Shown here one piece after another: positions 11,249-22,395 of a DNA stretch of 64,000 bases. The DNA is from [Phialemoniopsis] sp. UDSM-2020 (Eukaryota; Ascomycota; Sordariomycetes; Thyridiales; Thyridiaceae), in the NCBI GenBank assembly GCA_018873225.1, contig JAEILZ010000004.1:3534001-3598000 (forward strand), read 5' to 3'. Position 1 is the stretch's first letter; each line of letters opens with the position of its first letter. Both the position numbers and the translations under genes were made by a program. The notes under the pieces are model-generated. The model was not told the DNA's origin. It did not search any database and saw only the letters and a list, made by a program, of their open reading frames with translations.

Positions 11249-11613
11249 ATGGCTTTCTCGAAAGGGATGTCCATTGTCATAGCGGCGTTTCTTATGACCT
11301 TCATTCCCGGTATCAAGTATTTACGGTTTCTCTCGCGGGGAAGCTACATTCGGTCGTGCCTTGTGGCGGCTCTTGATCTTGCTGGAGACTGTATTACCTC
11401 TGTGCAAGATACGAGGTTGCGATCCAACCATGGAACAAGCTATTCTCAGCCCCCCTCTGTGTGTAGCCAGCTAGGCACAAGACCAAGAACGCCGCCTTTG
11501 AACGACCAAGTTGAAGATGCCACCCAGGTAAGTGCTTGTCAATCATACAGGAGCGGATCAGTGCTCACCTTTGACAGCATCCTCGAAGATTCAGAACTCG
11601 CCCACAGAACTGA
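11249..11613 (+). CDS. Divergent membrane microprotein, family copy 7
   Basis: Exons 11249-11527 and 11578-11613 give 104 residues. MAFSKGMSIVIAAFLMTF followed by IPGIKYLRFLSRGSYIRS keeps the span, the I-P-G bend and the L-R-x-x-x-R-G pattern of the second class, but has lost the T-E-A start. V-E-D-A-T-Q replaces L-E-E-G-H and is followed by a consensus GTAAGT donor. The 50-bp intron ends TTTGACAG. Exon 2 is short: HPRRFRTRPQN. It could be a decaying copy. Intron retention would give a longer open frame to 11641. Confidence 0.55.
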
Positions 11614-14600
11614 AGGCAAGGATGCACGATTCGAAATTTAGAAAACGCAAGGGCCGTTGACGTGGCATGGGGGAAATGACCATAGTTCGGTGCCAGGTTA
11701 TTTGAGCACTATTCAGAAGGATCTGTATCAAATAGTGGTGGAAAGTAAGAGGGCAACAGATTGAGAAGCACAGCCATGTGGAAGGAAAGACTGTGAGTGC
11801 AGGGAAGATATTGAATCACAGAGACGACCAGCATTTGGGAACACAACACTAGGTCAGAAAGCACATTAAATGTGACATTAACAGTCATGTACATCGTGTC
11901 TCGATCTTACGCATCATTGAGTAGACTGAATGAAGCTAGCTATGTGGATTATCAGCCAGCACCAAGTGCTCTATATGTGGCCCTACGAAATGAATGCCAC
12001 GAATGCAACGAATGCTATGTGAGATGATCAACATCAATCGGCTTGCGCTCTAGGCAAGACAACCAATTCCGACACAGTACACCCACACACTTTATACAAC
12101 ACAATGAACACAACGAATGTTATAGTTTGCTTGTTCAGGCAGCGCCTGTTCAGTACTGCAGTCGAAGCAGTCTCCCCAAGCAACAATCTGTATGGCAGCC
12201 TGAGTCCTTGAGTATAAGGCGTCTCTTCTCCCCTCCCCACCCCCACTCAAGCAAGATGGTTAGAAGTCGCCATCTTTAGGAAGAGAGAAAGACAGGTTAT
12301 CAAGTTGTGTTCACAGTTTAAGGTAGACATCACAAGAGTAGTGACGCATATCATACCGGGGAAGTCAAGACTCATACAATGACCATGTATGGCTTGGCTG
12401 ACATGCTCGAGTAGCGGATGAGTAAGAGCTGTTCCAGCTTTCAGACTGGAGGCGGTATGGCCGAGGTGCTCGACAGCCGGGGCAACTCGGTACAGGTACC
12501 CTGGTCTACCTAGGGCGGAAAGGATCCGGTGATACTTACACCCCACCCCGCCTCTGCACCTGAGGAAATTGCATTGGAAAGCAATTAAGTTGTGCCAAAA
12601 TAGGCAAAAGAAACACCCTCGGCATCATATCATCAGTCGAAGGTGTTCCCAAGGGGGCGTGCGGTTGTCGACGCCAAACAAAGCCACCCCATGCACCAGA
12701 CCGGAAGGCTCCGGTTCAAGGACTACAAGAGGTCTATCATGGAAGTCGCCAGCTGTCATGAGGGTTCGGATGAGGGCCTCGGAAATGTCATGCTGGGTCC
12801 CGGTTCCCCGGATGGAAAAGGAAATCTCACATATCCTTGCGAAAGCTACTTTAACCCGCGTACGCTGTAGCATTTTGTTTTGGCTCGTGTCGGTGCTGTG
12901 TATAGGTGATTTTCCTTTAGTGTGCTTCGCCAGGCGAGCGAGCCCTAGCTACTGCTGTACGAGCGTCACGGGTGGCTGCCCCTCCTTGGGCTGAAGCCCA
13001 GTCTCACCGTAGCGAAGCTGACGTGACAGATCTTCAGGTCTGAGCGCCTTCTCGAGTCCTCCTCTACGTTGAAACCGCCCAACCCTCCTCTTCGTCATTG
13101 GCCATCTAGGCGGGAAGTTCGAAAATGCCCAGAAATCAAGTACTGTTCAACACAGGCCAAACATTGGAGCCGCTGTCCCAAGAGCTGCATCAGCGCGCAC
13201 GCCAGCTCTCATCCAGACATATCTGCTTTGATTGGTGCCTTCCTCGTTAGGGAGTCTTGCTGCTATCTTGCTACATTCATTACATTCGTTTCGTCCGAGT
13301 ATTGCTATACAAACAGGGTGACTTCGGTCAGTGGGGTGCCTCCCTTCAGATTCGTAGCAAGTCCATCCATGCGCACGCACACAGCCAATGGTGTTGGCTA
13401 GAGGTGGAACAGACCACCCGTACGCATATCATCCCTAGGATACCAGTCCTTTTACCCTGCCTCATCAATCAGGAGACCTAGAAGGCATGCACGTGCTTAA
13501 GTGCGGTACCTACCTGCATCCTTATACGAATTTTGCTTTTTGGAACTTGGTTTTCCGAGAACCTGGTTTGACAAAGTACCTACGTTGGTATCTTTGATTA
13601 ACCGCTGTGCCGGGGCCACGGGGCAAGGAAGTGTAAAGCTTAAGGCTGCAGCGAGACAGGGATCCGGTGAGGGCGCGCCTTGGCAGGGGCAGAAGGGCCT
13701 GGAATTTTGATGGTGGAACCCCGCGGACCTACGGGAGCCAAACCTGTATCATTCTTGATAATGAAGAAGCCGACGCGGAACGCGGGAGTTTGAACCCGTC
13801 CTTAGGCGAGCGGTAGGTGTGCCCCTATCCCTTTGATATCAGTGGATGATGACAGGCGGATAAGGAGAAGAACGCTCTCGCTATGTCCCATTCCGCGTCT
13901 GGGCCGGACAAAAGCACAAGCCATGGTTCCCACGAGTGTTGATCTCTACTGCAGTTCTGTCACTTCTCAATTTCATGATCTCGTAGTCTCTCATGGCGTC
14001 ATACCCCCTTGAATCCCGGCAAGGAATGTCCAATGGAATCTTAGACGGCGAGGAATCTTGCATTGACAGGAAGCATTTGCTCGTCCATATCTTGATTCTT
14101 CAGCAAGTGTTTATTGAACGCTCTGTCCGGCTGCGGTTTGAATCATCACTGTGAATAGTGACGAGGAGCTCTGAGTAATTGATATGGAACGACTTTTGAT
14201 AGAAACATGGATCTCGGAGCCAGGGACCATCCGATCTGGTGGAATGCAGCAGTAGATTTTGCCGATAATCTGGGGTGTGCTGGAAGGGTGGAGCCAGTGC
14301 AGCAATATGCAAGATAAGAGACCTGCCAGAGAGAAGAATTGTAGTCAACGGGGTGTGGCTCTACCGAGTCCGACCCAGCCAGCCCGAAAACTCGGGAAAC
14401 GCCCCAACAAGGCGGAAGAGAAATTCAAGAACTCGATGAGGTGTGAGAGCTAGGACCCGGGAGTGAAACAGTGACCTGTGTCGCCTTTGCAGGGGGCGCA
14501 CAACGGGCCGCGTGGCTGCGGCAAACAAAGCAAACAACCGAACGCAATGATCCGTATGGTCGATAAATCGGGTCCAATATCTGCCAAGCATTTTGTGTTT

Positions 14601-14995
14601 GTCTTGCATTTAACGGCTTCCTTTCTTTTTTAACGTGCAGGCCAGCCTGTCCGAGCCGGCTGGGCCGCATCAATCTGGCATGCTTCCTCGCTTGCTTTGG
14701 GCGGAGAGTAGCGCTGGCGTCATTCACCGACATCACGGTGACTGGGGACCCTTGAAAAGCAAAACCCAGAGTTGGTACAAACAGTGACAAACATAATATC
14801 ATGTGTAAGAATGCCCCTTCAATAAGGCTAACCAGCTTCTGTTCCCTGCCTATCTGGCTCCTCTCTCTTCGTCCGGGTACTTCTGGTGTTGCGTAGGCAT
14901 AAAAAGGCCGACGCTGCCAGCTCGATTTAGGATACTAAAATGGTTCAATCGTACAAGTGTTCAATGTCCAAGAAGGCATCAACACCTGTATCTCG
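11614..14995. other. Longest empty stretch of the left block
   Basis: About 3.4 kb in which I see no gene, family relic, RNA gene or clear repeat. Open frames are short, overlapping and without conserved features. The TATA element of copy 8 is at its right end. Confidence 0.45.
14898..14907 (+). promoter_or_regulatory. TATA-like box of copy 8
   Basis: CATAAAAAGG is followed by CGACGCTGCCAGCT. This resembles the region after the TATA of copies at 20039 and 26952 (TTGTCAGCTT), so the core promoter may be conserved in this class. Confidence 0.45.
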
Positions 14996-15415
14996 ATGAC
15001 ACTGTCTACCGAAGCAACAGTGGCCATTGTGGCCTTGTTTGTCACATGCATCCCCGGCACCATTCTCCTACGAATGCTCATCCGACGAGGGTATCTGAGA
15101 TGCGTCCCTGTCTTCCATACCACGGCAGATCGTATAGCACACCATCAGCTGCCCAGATATTACGACACTTCCCATTCGGCCATGTCCCCGGCTTCGATTT
15201 CTCAAAGTGAGCCTGTGATGACATCAACGACACAAACACCGAGTCCTCGGATGCTCGAAGAATGTCATGCTTACCAAGCAAGTGCTATCACCCACGGTGT
15301 TGAACGGGCTACATACTGATCTACAAGGCAGAATCGTTACGAGACACGGGTCTTTACCACAATCGAGCATGCATGGGTACAATCTCAACAGATATATCGT
15401 AGTCTTAGGGACTGA
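14996..15415 (+). CDS. Single-span membrane microprotein, family copy 8
   Basis: Exons 14996-15277 and 15332-15415 give 121 residues. It starts MTLSTEATVAIVALFVTC and continues IPGTILLRMLIRRGYLRC. The exon ends RMLEECHAYQ. The donor is GCAAGT, a GC-AG intron, as in three other copies. The 54-bp intron ends AAGGCAG. Exon 2 encodes 27 residues, including E-T-R-V-F-T-T-I-E-H-A-W-V-Q-S-Q-Q-I-Y, collinear with exon 2 of the copy at 26952. The histidine- and tyrosine-containing linker is variable. Function is unknown. Confidence 0.78.
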
Positions 15416-15959
15416 GATGGGGAATGTCATAGGAAGGTCAACCGTGGTGGGCATCATCGAGCAGATGACAGGTTCAAGACATCGGGCAGTCGGCGAGAAG
15501 CATACAGGGAAGGAAGGCTGGGAAGTCCTGCGGTGACCAAGCGCACTGAGGCTCGGACACCTTGGAGAGCTCCGCCCGTGGACTAGCATTGGACACCTCG
15601 ACGTATATCGATATATATATATATATCCTGGCTGTACAATTATAACATTGATCTATGGAACGGTTTCTTTGCCAGCGGACGTCTAGTAACTGCCGGAAAA
15701 TTTGAATCGACGCCGACTGGCCTAAGGAAGTCGAGCTGAGCTATCCTTGGATCATGACTTCCATTATGAAGAAAGGCGTAAGAGACATAATAAAGAAGAA
15801 CTTGAAAAAGTCCATATGCAGCAAGGCGTATCCTCGGAAGCTCTCCGCTGGTTCATTCAGATTGACAGGCCATATATTGGAAGGCACTACATCATTACCA
15901 AAGGGTCATAAGCCAGTGACAAGCCCTTTTGACAGCGGAGAGTCGACAGAATAATGCCT
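15416..15959. other. Intergenic
   Basis: No accepted gene. A TA-repeat lies at 15610-15626. A 66-residue basic open frame at 15754-15954 has no supporting feature. Confidence 0.45.
15610..15626 (+). repeat. TA microsatellite
   Basis: A short run of AT dinucleotides. Confidence 0.7.
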
Positions 15960-16330
15960 AATTCACATTCGCTCTCTGAATCGAACCATTCCCGTCTCTC
16001 GTATGCTCAGTCAAGGCTTTTCATAGTTGCCAACATAGAAGACTTACCTGGTGCAACCACTCCGTCTTGACCGGGCTTATCGTTGGCATTATGGGAGCTT
16101 GTGGGGTTGCTGGCTCAGAGGCTGAAAGCCCCAGCTCACTATCAGCTGGCACTCTCTTGCTGGCCCTACTATGCCCGGTTGGATGCAGACCGAGACAGCG
16201 GAGGTGGCCGTTGCTCGCCAGGTATGAGACGGATCATCCTTCGACACTAATCGTAATGACGTACTTGTCCTGGACGGATGTATCATAATCTCACTAAATG
16301 TTTCTTGCAGGGAGTCGCAGAGCGGCGCGA
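15960..16330 (-). pseudogene. Decayed microprotein family copy
   Basis: Read on the minus strand, 16135-16208 aligns closely with the intact copy at 30758. Both contain a block encoding a sequence like C-L-G-L-H-P-T-S (TCCGCTGTCT[CT]GGTCT[AG]CATC) and a shared GATAGTGAGCT segment. The ATG and membrane span are no longer readable. A donor-like CAG/GTAAGT on the minus strand at about 16045-16052 may be the old exon 1 end. A possible exon 2 relic follows toward 15965. Confidence 0.55.
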
Positions 16331-16534
16331 AGAGCATACTATTCAGTCTTGATTTAGTTAGAACTACTGGATCTTTGAAGCCACGCCAATGACCATGTAT
16401 GTAAGGCAAGGAAACGGAGACGTCCTACGTGAGAGAACCCAAGTCGGACGAATCCTTACACCACACTCTTGGTCCGACGCTGGCGATGGTCGGCCTTGCT
16501 AGTCCCAAAATTGACTAGTCCAGTGTGAGAATTA

Positions 16535-16612
16535 GGCACAGTCCTCACACTCATCCAAGTCCTCACATTTGCCCAAATCCTCACACTCGCCCCAATCCTC
16601 ACACTGAACTAG
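16535..16612 (+). repeat. Tandem repeat of about 18 bp
   Basis: Four to five imperfect units based on CCAATCCTCACACT. Confidence 0.75.
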
Positions 16613-16785
16613 CTGATTCTGGGCTGGCAGGGCCATTACCGGTCGATAATGTGAACCGGTCTAGTGACGCTATGTCACCTCTCTCGTGCGTCCAAAAGCG
16701 GCAAGGTCGAAAGGTAGGTGCCAAGTTACTTCTTCGATCCTTTGAAGTTCTCTGAAGGCTGCTAGTGAGCTACAGACCCCTAGAT

Positions 16786-16807
16786 AATATATATATATAT
16801 ATATATT
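16786..16807 (+). repeat. TA microsatellite
   Basis: About ten TA dinucleotides. Confidence 0.8.
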
Positions 16808-17016
16808 AGTCACATGTCATCAATTAATCCCAATCACGAAATCGCAGAGTGTTTCAGACGACTCGCTTCACTCAATTTGGCGTAGGAGAGAATTTTCCCT
16901 CACAAACGGTGTTGATTAATTGATTGGGCGATCCTGACAAGGGTTTCAATGTGTGTGCCTGTGGAGTTGCTGTGGTGTGGGGCCACAGCTAGTTCCCCGC
17001 TTCCTAGAACTCGAAA

Positions 17017-17434
17017 GGAACACACATCTGTGTTCCCTGGCACCCTTAACTCGGCCGAGGCGTGGCCATTGACGCCATTTTGCAGCGAACAAGGATCACA
17101 CATCTGTGTGCCTTAGCACACTGACCTATAGCATGGCGTGGCCATTTGCCCTGGCTTCCCCCGCCCGTGAATTTCGACAGGGACACACATCCGTGTCCCC
17201 TGGCACACTGAGCAAGAGTGTGGCATGGTCATTCGCGTTGCTTCAAGTTTTTTCAATTCGACAGGGACACACATCTGTGCCCCTGGGCACATTGACCTAT
17301 GGCGAGGCTTCATTGTTTGCGGCTTACTGCAACTCACATGAATTACCCATTTACGTACCCTGCAACCAACTCAGAACACCGTATTGTGTCCCTACCCTTC
17401 CTTACAGCTGACCGGGAACACAGAGTTGTGTCCC
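17017..17434 (+). repeat. Array of GGGACACA palindromes
   Basis: A palindrome such as GGAACACACATCTGTGTTCC (17017-17036, 8-bp arms and 4-base loop) recurs in variant form at about 17091, 17180, 17264 and 17414. Early units are 74 to 89 bp apart. The spacers are also related, sharing GGCACACTGACCTAT and GGCGTGGCCATT. It ends about 450 bp before copy 10. It could be a hairpin array, protein-binding sites or a satellite. Function is not shown. Confidence 0.65.
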
Positions 17435-17707
17435 ACACCCTACCTACAATCAAACTAGAACACGGCGCTGTCTTCCTTCCCCTCCTCTTCACTGTCAAAT
17501 GCAAAAAGACGCGTAGCTCCGTACCCTGTCCTTGGTTGATTGTCCCTTTCCAGCTTAGCACGCCGCTGCTAGCTGCAGCCCAGACCGCCTGAGCTGTACA
17601 CCCAGTAACTTGCAAATTTGACCATGTCATCCGTCTCCACACCTGCCACCGGAAGGCCGACTGTCTGTCCATGACATAACTTTTGTGTGAGGCTATGCTT
17701 CTTGCGA

Positions 17708-17717
17708 CTATATATAT
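17708..17717 (+). promoter_or_regulatory. TATA-like box of copy 10
   Basis: CTATATATAT lies about 165 bp upstream of the ATG at 17880. Confidence 0.4.
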
Positions 17718-17879
17718 GTCGTCCCCCCGTTGTGAAAGCCATTGACTCACAAGCTTTGTCGCACGTATCAGCTGTAACCTCGAACATATCGTATCGCGTC
17801 GAGCAGCACCTGATACATCACCCTGTTCTTGATCCCATTGAAAGGTCAATTAGCTCTTCATTTCTCCTCAAAAAGTACA

Positions 17880-18310
17880 ATGTCTCTTTCCCCAGAAGCA
17901 ATCATTGCTCTGGTTGCACTGCCTATCATGTGCATTTCAGGTACGATGATTCTGCGATGTTTCATCCGAAGAGGCTATTTCAACTTGTGTTGCCCGGGGA
18001 GGACACGCGTCAGCAATCGTCCTATTATTGTCCAAGAATATGAGCTAGGCAGCCTTCAGGGAGATGACACCAATTCTCGGCCCCTATCAATTTGGAATTG
18101 GCTTGGTCTCAGACCGAGAGCATCCACCGTCGATCTTCGACTCGAAGACAGCCGTCCAACTCATGTAAGTGTAGAAGCCCTAGTCGAAAGCAGGCTAACG
18201 CTAATTCCTGGAAGCATGGCAACGAGTCGAGAACCATCCGGAGGAGCGAGGTGGCATGGGCGCGCTCTGAGTGCTTTCATCAGGAGGCCCAAGCTCTGCT
18301 TGACGCATAA
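17880..18310 (+). CDS. Single-span membrane microprotein, family copy 10
   Basis: Exons 17880-18164 and 18215-18310 give 126 residues. MSLSPEAIIALVALPIMC is followed by ISGTMILRCFIRRGYFNL. Exon 1 ends LRLEDSRPTH at a consensus GTAAGT donor. The 50-bp intron has a perfect GCTAAC branch and ends TGGAAG. Exon 2, 31 residues, begins HGNESRTIRRSEVAWARSE. This aligns with the E-x-R-T-x-x-x-x-E-x-x-[WY]-x-R-S motif of the other second-class copies. It is among the best-supported splice structures. Function is unknown. Confidence 0.8.
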
Positions 18311-18979
18311 GATAGGGAGTTGGCCTCGTCCCAGAGGAGACTCGAGCGAGCTCCACGGCTCAAGCTCTCACTTAGTACGATATCAAGGTGCGAAGAAATG
18401 TTGAGGAACCTAGGTTCAGAAGGAGAAATCTTGATCATGGAGTCCAAGGTGTGTGTGAAGGGGACCTTGATGTAAATACAGAGACGATTTTTCTTAGGCT
18501 GAAGCTGAGGTATTTACATATGCCGCTGGGCTGCATAGAAATGGCGTAGATTTGCGAAACTCAAGGCAAGGAGTGCACAAAGAACTGACGCGAAATCTGT
18601 GGTGGAATTAAGGTTAAAATCTAGCGTCACTGGTTCATTTTGGTTGATTTAGCTCATCCGTGAATTGCAATCTAGTGGAATCGGGAACCTTCAGTGTCCC
18701 GGGGTGTTTTAGCTCGTCTACTGGTAGACTGCCCGCTTTTGGTAGTCCTAATCAAGTACCCACAGCCACTCTGTACCCACTTGTCATTCTGGGGACGCTC
18801 GCCCCGTTTATGTGCAACATGGCATCAGCTGAAAGGTGTGTGGGAAAGAGTGCTAAACAGAAATTCAGCGCGTACGGGATCTAGCTGGAAACGTGAGGAC
18901 TCGCTGTAGCGAGTGCCTGTCGCAACTTGGAGTTGAGCGTTATCCTGGCCGCTGGTGGAAAATAAATCTGCGCAAGTTG

Positions 18980-19650
18980 GGCCAATTGGAGCCGTTGACT
19001 CTGGTTCGAAACGGTCGATGACCGTCAGTTTATTGCCTGGCTCCAGAGCTATGACCCACAAGTGGCCACCTGGAATCAGGAAGTGAAGTAAGTATTTGCG
19101 TGCTGTCTGGAATCATTGGCGAGAAACCCATGTCTGAGGATTGAGATTAGTAGAAGGACCAAAACGGCTTTCTTTCCATTGCCTTCCCTTCTTTGGTGAC
19201 TCTGTAGAGACATTGTGATGTTGTACCTCGGACAAAGCGCCCGTGACGCAGGTTGGAGGAACTAGGTGCAGGCAGTGTAAACGTGCCTGGTGGGGCGGCT
19301 CAGTCGGGTGAGACCCTAGCGCCCGTCAGCCCAGACCTCGGGCGCTTCCGCGGTCAGGTCAATTACTCGATCTGGCATATCGCCAACGAAGAGACCCCAG
19401 TAAGACAAATCTTGGAGCGACGACACGGTGAAATCGGCGCTCAACTTCGCTTATGTCGGCGAGTGATGAGAATGAACACCCTAATGCAACGCTTGCATTC
19501 ATGCAAACGCAAGCAAGGTTGGCAGGCCGGCCAGTCTGCCTGAAAATGGGAGAGATGCAGGCAATTGAAAGATGGCGACAAGAGATCGATTGGCACCCAG
19601 GTCGCCCACACATGAGATCACACTAGATCCGTCGCAAACGGTCGATGTAA
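18980..19650 (+). repeat. Dispersed repeat R1, copy B
   Basis: Collinear by eye with 4230-4870, sharing GGGTGAGACCCTAGCGCC and CACCCAGGTCGCCCACACAT among many blocks. Both copies lie in gaps between microprotein genes in the same orientation. No conserved coding frame is seen. Confidence 0.6.
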
Positions 19651-19945
19651 AAAAAGGGGCGGGGGACTCTGGGTTTCCCCCATCTCAAGAGAACAAGGAT
19701 TCAGGTGGGCTGCTCAGCTCTCAAACCCTGCATGGTTTGTTAGCCTCGACGTTCCGCGCTCGTAGCCGGCTTCCTTCAATTATTCTGCCAATCCATGTGT
19801 CTTCTGGTCGGCCGAGACTTCGGCAACTTGCCCCATTTGGATATCAGCCACTCCATGCCAGTTCCACGTATTTTGTCTCTGGCCCCGGGTGTCCTCGACA
19901 TTCTGCATCTAGTGGATCTATGAGCAAGGATTAATTTGAAACCTG

Positions 19946-19955
19946 CTTTTAAAGG
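19946..19955 (+). promoter_or_regulatory. TATA-like box of copy 11
   Basis: CTTTTAAAGG is followed by CAGCGTTGTCAGCTTGTC. Nearly the same arrangement follows the TATA of copy 13 at 26857. Confidence 0.5.
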
Positions 19956-20038
19956 CAGCGTTGTCAGCTTGTCCGAATCTTTTTCTGCTCGTCCTTCCAC
20001 ATGCTTTCAGTGATAGAGAGCTACATTCTTTTCTCTCT

Positions 20039-20432
20039 ATGACGTTGTCCACAGAGGCAACGGTGGCCATTGTGGCTTTGCTTGTTACCTGCATTCCTGG
20101 CACGATTGTCCTGCGAATGCTGGCTCGGCGAGGATATCTCAGCTGGCTCGAAATACAGCCTCCGAGGGCTTCCTCACCGACAAATGCTCAGACACCTGGA
20201 TCATATCATCACAGCTATCCAACCTCGCATGCATATCATGGGTTGCCTGGAGAAGAACATCCACGAATCCTTGAAGCAGGTCATGCTATCTATGCAAGTA
20301 TTGACTACCGTCATGGACGGTCGATTGCATGCTAACCGCCGGCTGGGGTAGGATCAACATGAGCTACGAAGTGTTACGGCATGGACATGGACTGCGCAAA
20401 CCTACAGGCAGGTTAGAACTTTCCGATCTTGA
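20039..20432 (+). CDS. Single-span membrane microprotein, family copy 11
   Basis: Exons 20039-20293 and 20352-20432 give 111 residues. MTLSTEATVAIVALLVTC then IPGTIVLRMLARRGYLSW is nearly identical to the start of copy 8. Exon 1 ends RILEAGHAIY at a GCAAGT (GC-AG) donor. The 58-bp intron has TGCTAACC as branch site and ends GGGGTAG. Exon 2 begins DQHELRSVTAWTW, matching D-x-H-E-[LI]-R of copy 13. Function is unknown. Confidence 0.78.
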
Positions 20433-20737
20433 AAAGGGTCATCAGAGATGGCCTCGAGGGTTAGCCAAAAGCAGTTGACGTCGCCCGGTATCTACGCTAT
20501 TTATCACGGGCTGCATCATCATAAGTACCAGCCGGCAAGAGCAAGGACCGTCCTCCTCTATAACTGCAATATTGGGATTTCTCTATGAGATAAATTAGCT
20601 GAATGAGGCCGGCAAGGCATGTAAGCAAAGCAATGGATGTCCTCAAATCGCATTACAGTGGTAGCATGGGATCTCGAAGAAGGAGTCCCTGGTGTGTTGA
20701 AGCAGATGGTGTCCGTAAAGATGTTGCATCTCTAGAT

Positions 20738-21004
20738 CTATATCGATGGATATTGATAGCTAGCTACACACGGAACTCTTCTTGAGAGCACTACGACTCC
20801 TTGTCGCTTTCTAGCATCTTTGCCATCGCTCGCTTGCATTATAGCACGTGGATCAATATTCCAGTATGCCAACTCGTCCTGGAGTTTTGTCAGGTTCCAG
20901 CTCTCTAGATGTCCAAAAAGCATCGATCGGCCCTTCCGTAAGCCTCCGGCGCCAGCGTGGAGCTCCATGACTAGCTCGTCCTTCTCTGTTCGAAGCCAGC
21001 TCAT
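20738..21004 (-). CDS. Possible coding fragment, unrecognised
   Basis: An 88-residue minus-strand frame starts at an ATG and has protein-like composition, including a stretch ESWNLTKLQDELAYWNI that could form an amphipathic helix. No family is recognised, no neighbouring exon is evident and the block around it is gene-poor. It may be chance or a gene remnant. Confidence 0.2.
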   Translation of the reverse strand: MSWLRTEKDELVMELHAGAGGLRKGRSMLFGHLESWNLTKLQDELAYWNIDPRAIMQASDGKDARKRQGVVVLSRRVPCVASYQYPSI

Positions 21005-22006
21005 CAGACAGATACATCAGCGATGATTGAGATACCAAGGTTGTAAACAAGCCTGGAACTTACGCTACTTTACTGAAAATTTGAATCGAGCCCCTACATT
21101 GGAGTATGTTCTCATATATACACGTCAGAATTTGACCAACATGAGAGCGAAGAGGCGAGAGTGGTCTGGTACGATCACCTGCTAATTATCACGATAAGTC
21201 CGATATGAAGTACACTAGGTGATCAACAGTGATTCTCAACTCTGAGAGTTCAACATGGGAGTTCACACACTGTTCAGGTCAAGGAAGTCAGCATTATTAC
21301 AGGTCGAGGATATAACATACCTGACCTGCCAAGAATGGAGAGGTGAGGGCATGCAAATAATCGAAGTCATTTCATTATGCATTGTCTCACTTCCTTCTGT
21401 TACAATTACTGTTGGAGTGCTGGAGTCCCCGACTGGGGATGTCGGGCATACCATGCGTCGACATTCCGTTTCCTCTGTCAATTCGGACACAAAGATCCAC
21501 CACCGGGTTTTCAAAGGTCAAGGAGAGGACGCAATTGATTGACTGCACTTCGTCATGCAGAGTCACTGAAGCCATAGGCGTGCGAATCGCATGTAGCACG
21601 CGATAAAGCCCAAGGACTCGAAGGTGTGTTAAGGCCCATGACTGATAATTCTTGGATTGGTTGGGTGTCAGGCAAGTCAGTCATTTGGACCGTAGGCCAA
21701 CTTCGTTCTTAGACAGGGGTCGACGCCGCTACGGCATGCACTCAGCGGTCAATTATGTAGTTCAGCAATCGAGCAAGCCGGACGCGAGAAGGTTGAGGCG
21801 CGTCTCGTTATTTGTGAGGACTACCTGTCCGAACTCTACGGGCAAGTGCGATGTGTGTCGACAGACACCGCTGGCTCTCATGAATGGTCTGGGCGGCATA
21901 GCGTCTAAAGGCGCTGTGGCTCAGGTGTCAAAGTCGGGGAGATGCTTGATTTTAGGTTCCTGGGGGGAGATGCTCGATTTTAGTTTCCTGGGGGACTTAG
22001 GCAGGT

Positions 22007-22031
22007 GTTGTAGACAGAAAGTTTCAGCGTC
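22007..22031 (+). repeat. 25-bp dispersed motif, instance 4
   Basis: The core is GTAGACAGAAAGTTTCAGCG, slightly diverged. It has no intact family gene immediately upstream, unlike the other three sites. Confidence 0.5.
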
Positions 22032-22334
22032 TTCCATGGTACCTTCTTTCACCTACTCTAGTAGACCCTTGTCTGTTACGCCCGGTTTGTGTGCACATTT
22101 ACTTGGGGGAAAAAGAACGCTAGATCGGGAAAAGAGAAAATGGGCACGAAACACCATTCATTTTGAGATCACGCTTGTTACATGATGAGTGGCAATTGCC
22201 GATGACAACCGTAAGCCTTTAAGAAGTGAGCAAGGAGGCAGGCCGAGGCACCTGGTGAGCCTGACATCCCCTGATCTCTTTGTCGTAGTTCCAAGCGCTG
22301 AAGCTGGGGTTCGTCACCGGGATGCCTCCCCTTA

Positions 22335-22395
22335 TTCTGTTTGCATCATAACCCCTAATGCCACCAAGGCCACCTCCTCACTACTTCCAAAGCAC
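22335..22395 (-). pseudogene. Probable relic of a microprotein membrane span
   Basis: On the minus strand the frame reads SSEEVALVALGVMM before a stop. This resembles L-S-x-E-A-x-I-x-L-V-A-L-x-V-M-C of family starts. The match is short and the ATG is gone, so this is tentative. Confidence 0.3.

Larger units (their letters stand above)
16331..17879. other. Repeat-rich intergenic stretch before copy 10
   Basis: No gene is seen. It contains an 18-bp tandem array (16535-16612), a TA repeat (16786-16807) and an array of palindromes (17017-17434), each annotated separately. Confidence 0.5.
18311..20038. other. Intergenic, carries repeat R1 copy B
   Basis: No gene is seen. It contains R1 copy B at 18980-19650 and the TATA-like element of copy 11 at its right end. 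Confidence 0.5.
20433..22334. other. Intergenic, one weak coding fragment and one motif
   Basis: No well-supported gene. It contains a possible coding fragment (20738-21004, minus) and the 25-bp motif at 22007. Confidence 0.45.

Noticed and set aside
13750..13830. Possible tRNA T-arm (GTTTGAACCC)
   Set aside because: No pairing acceptor or anticodon arm could be assembled around it.
15754..15954. 66-residue basic open frame as a small gene
   Set aside because: No paralogue, promoter element or conserved feature, and it overlaps the decayed family copy region.
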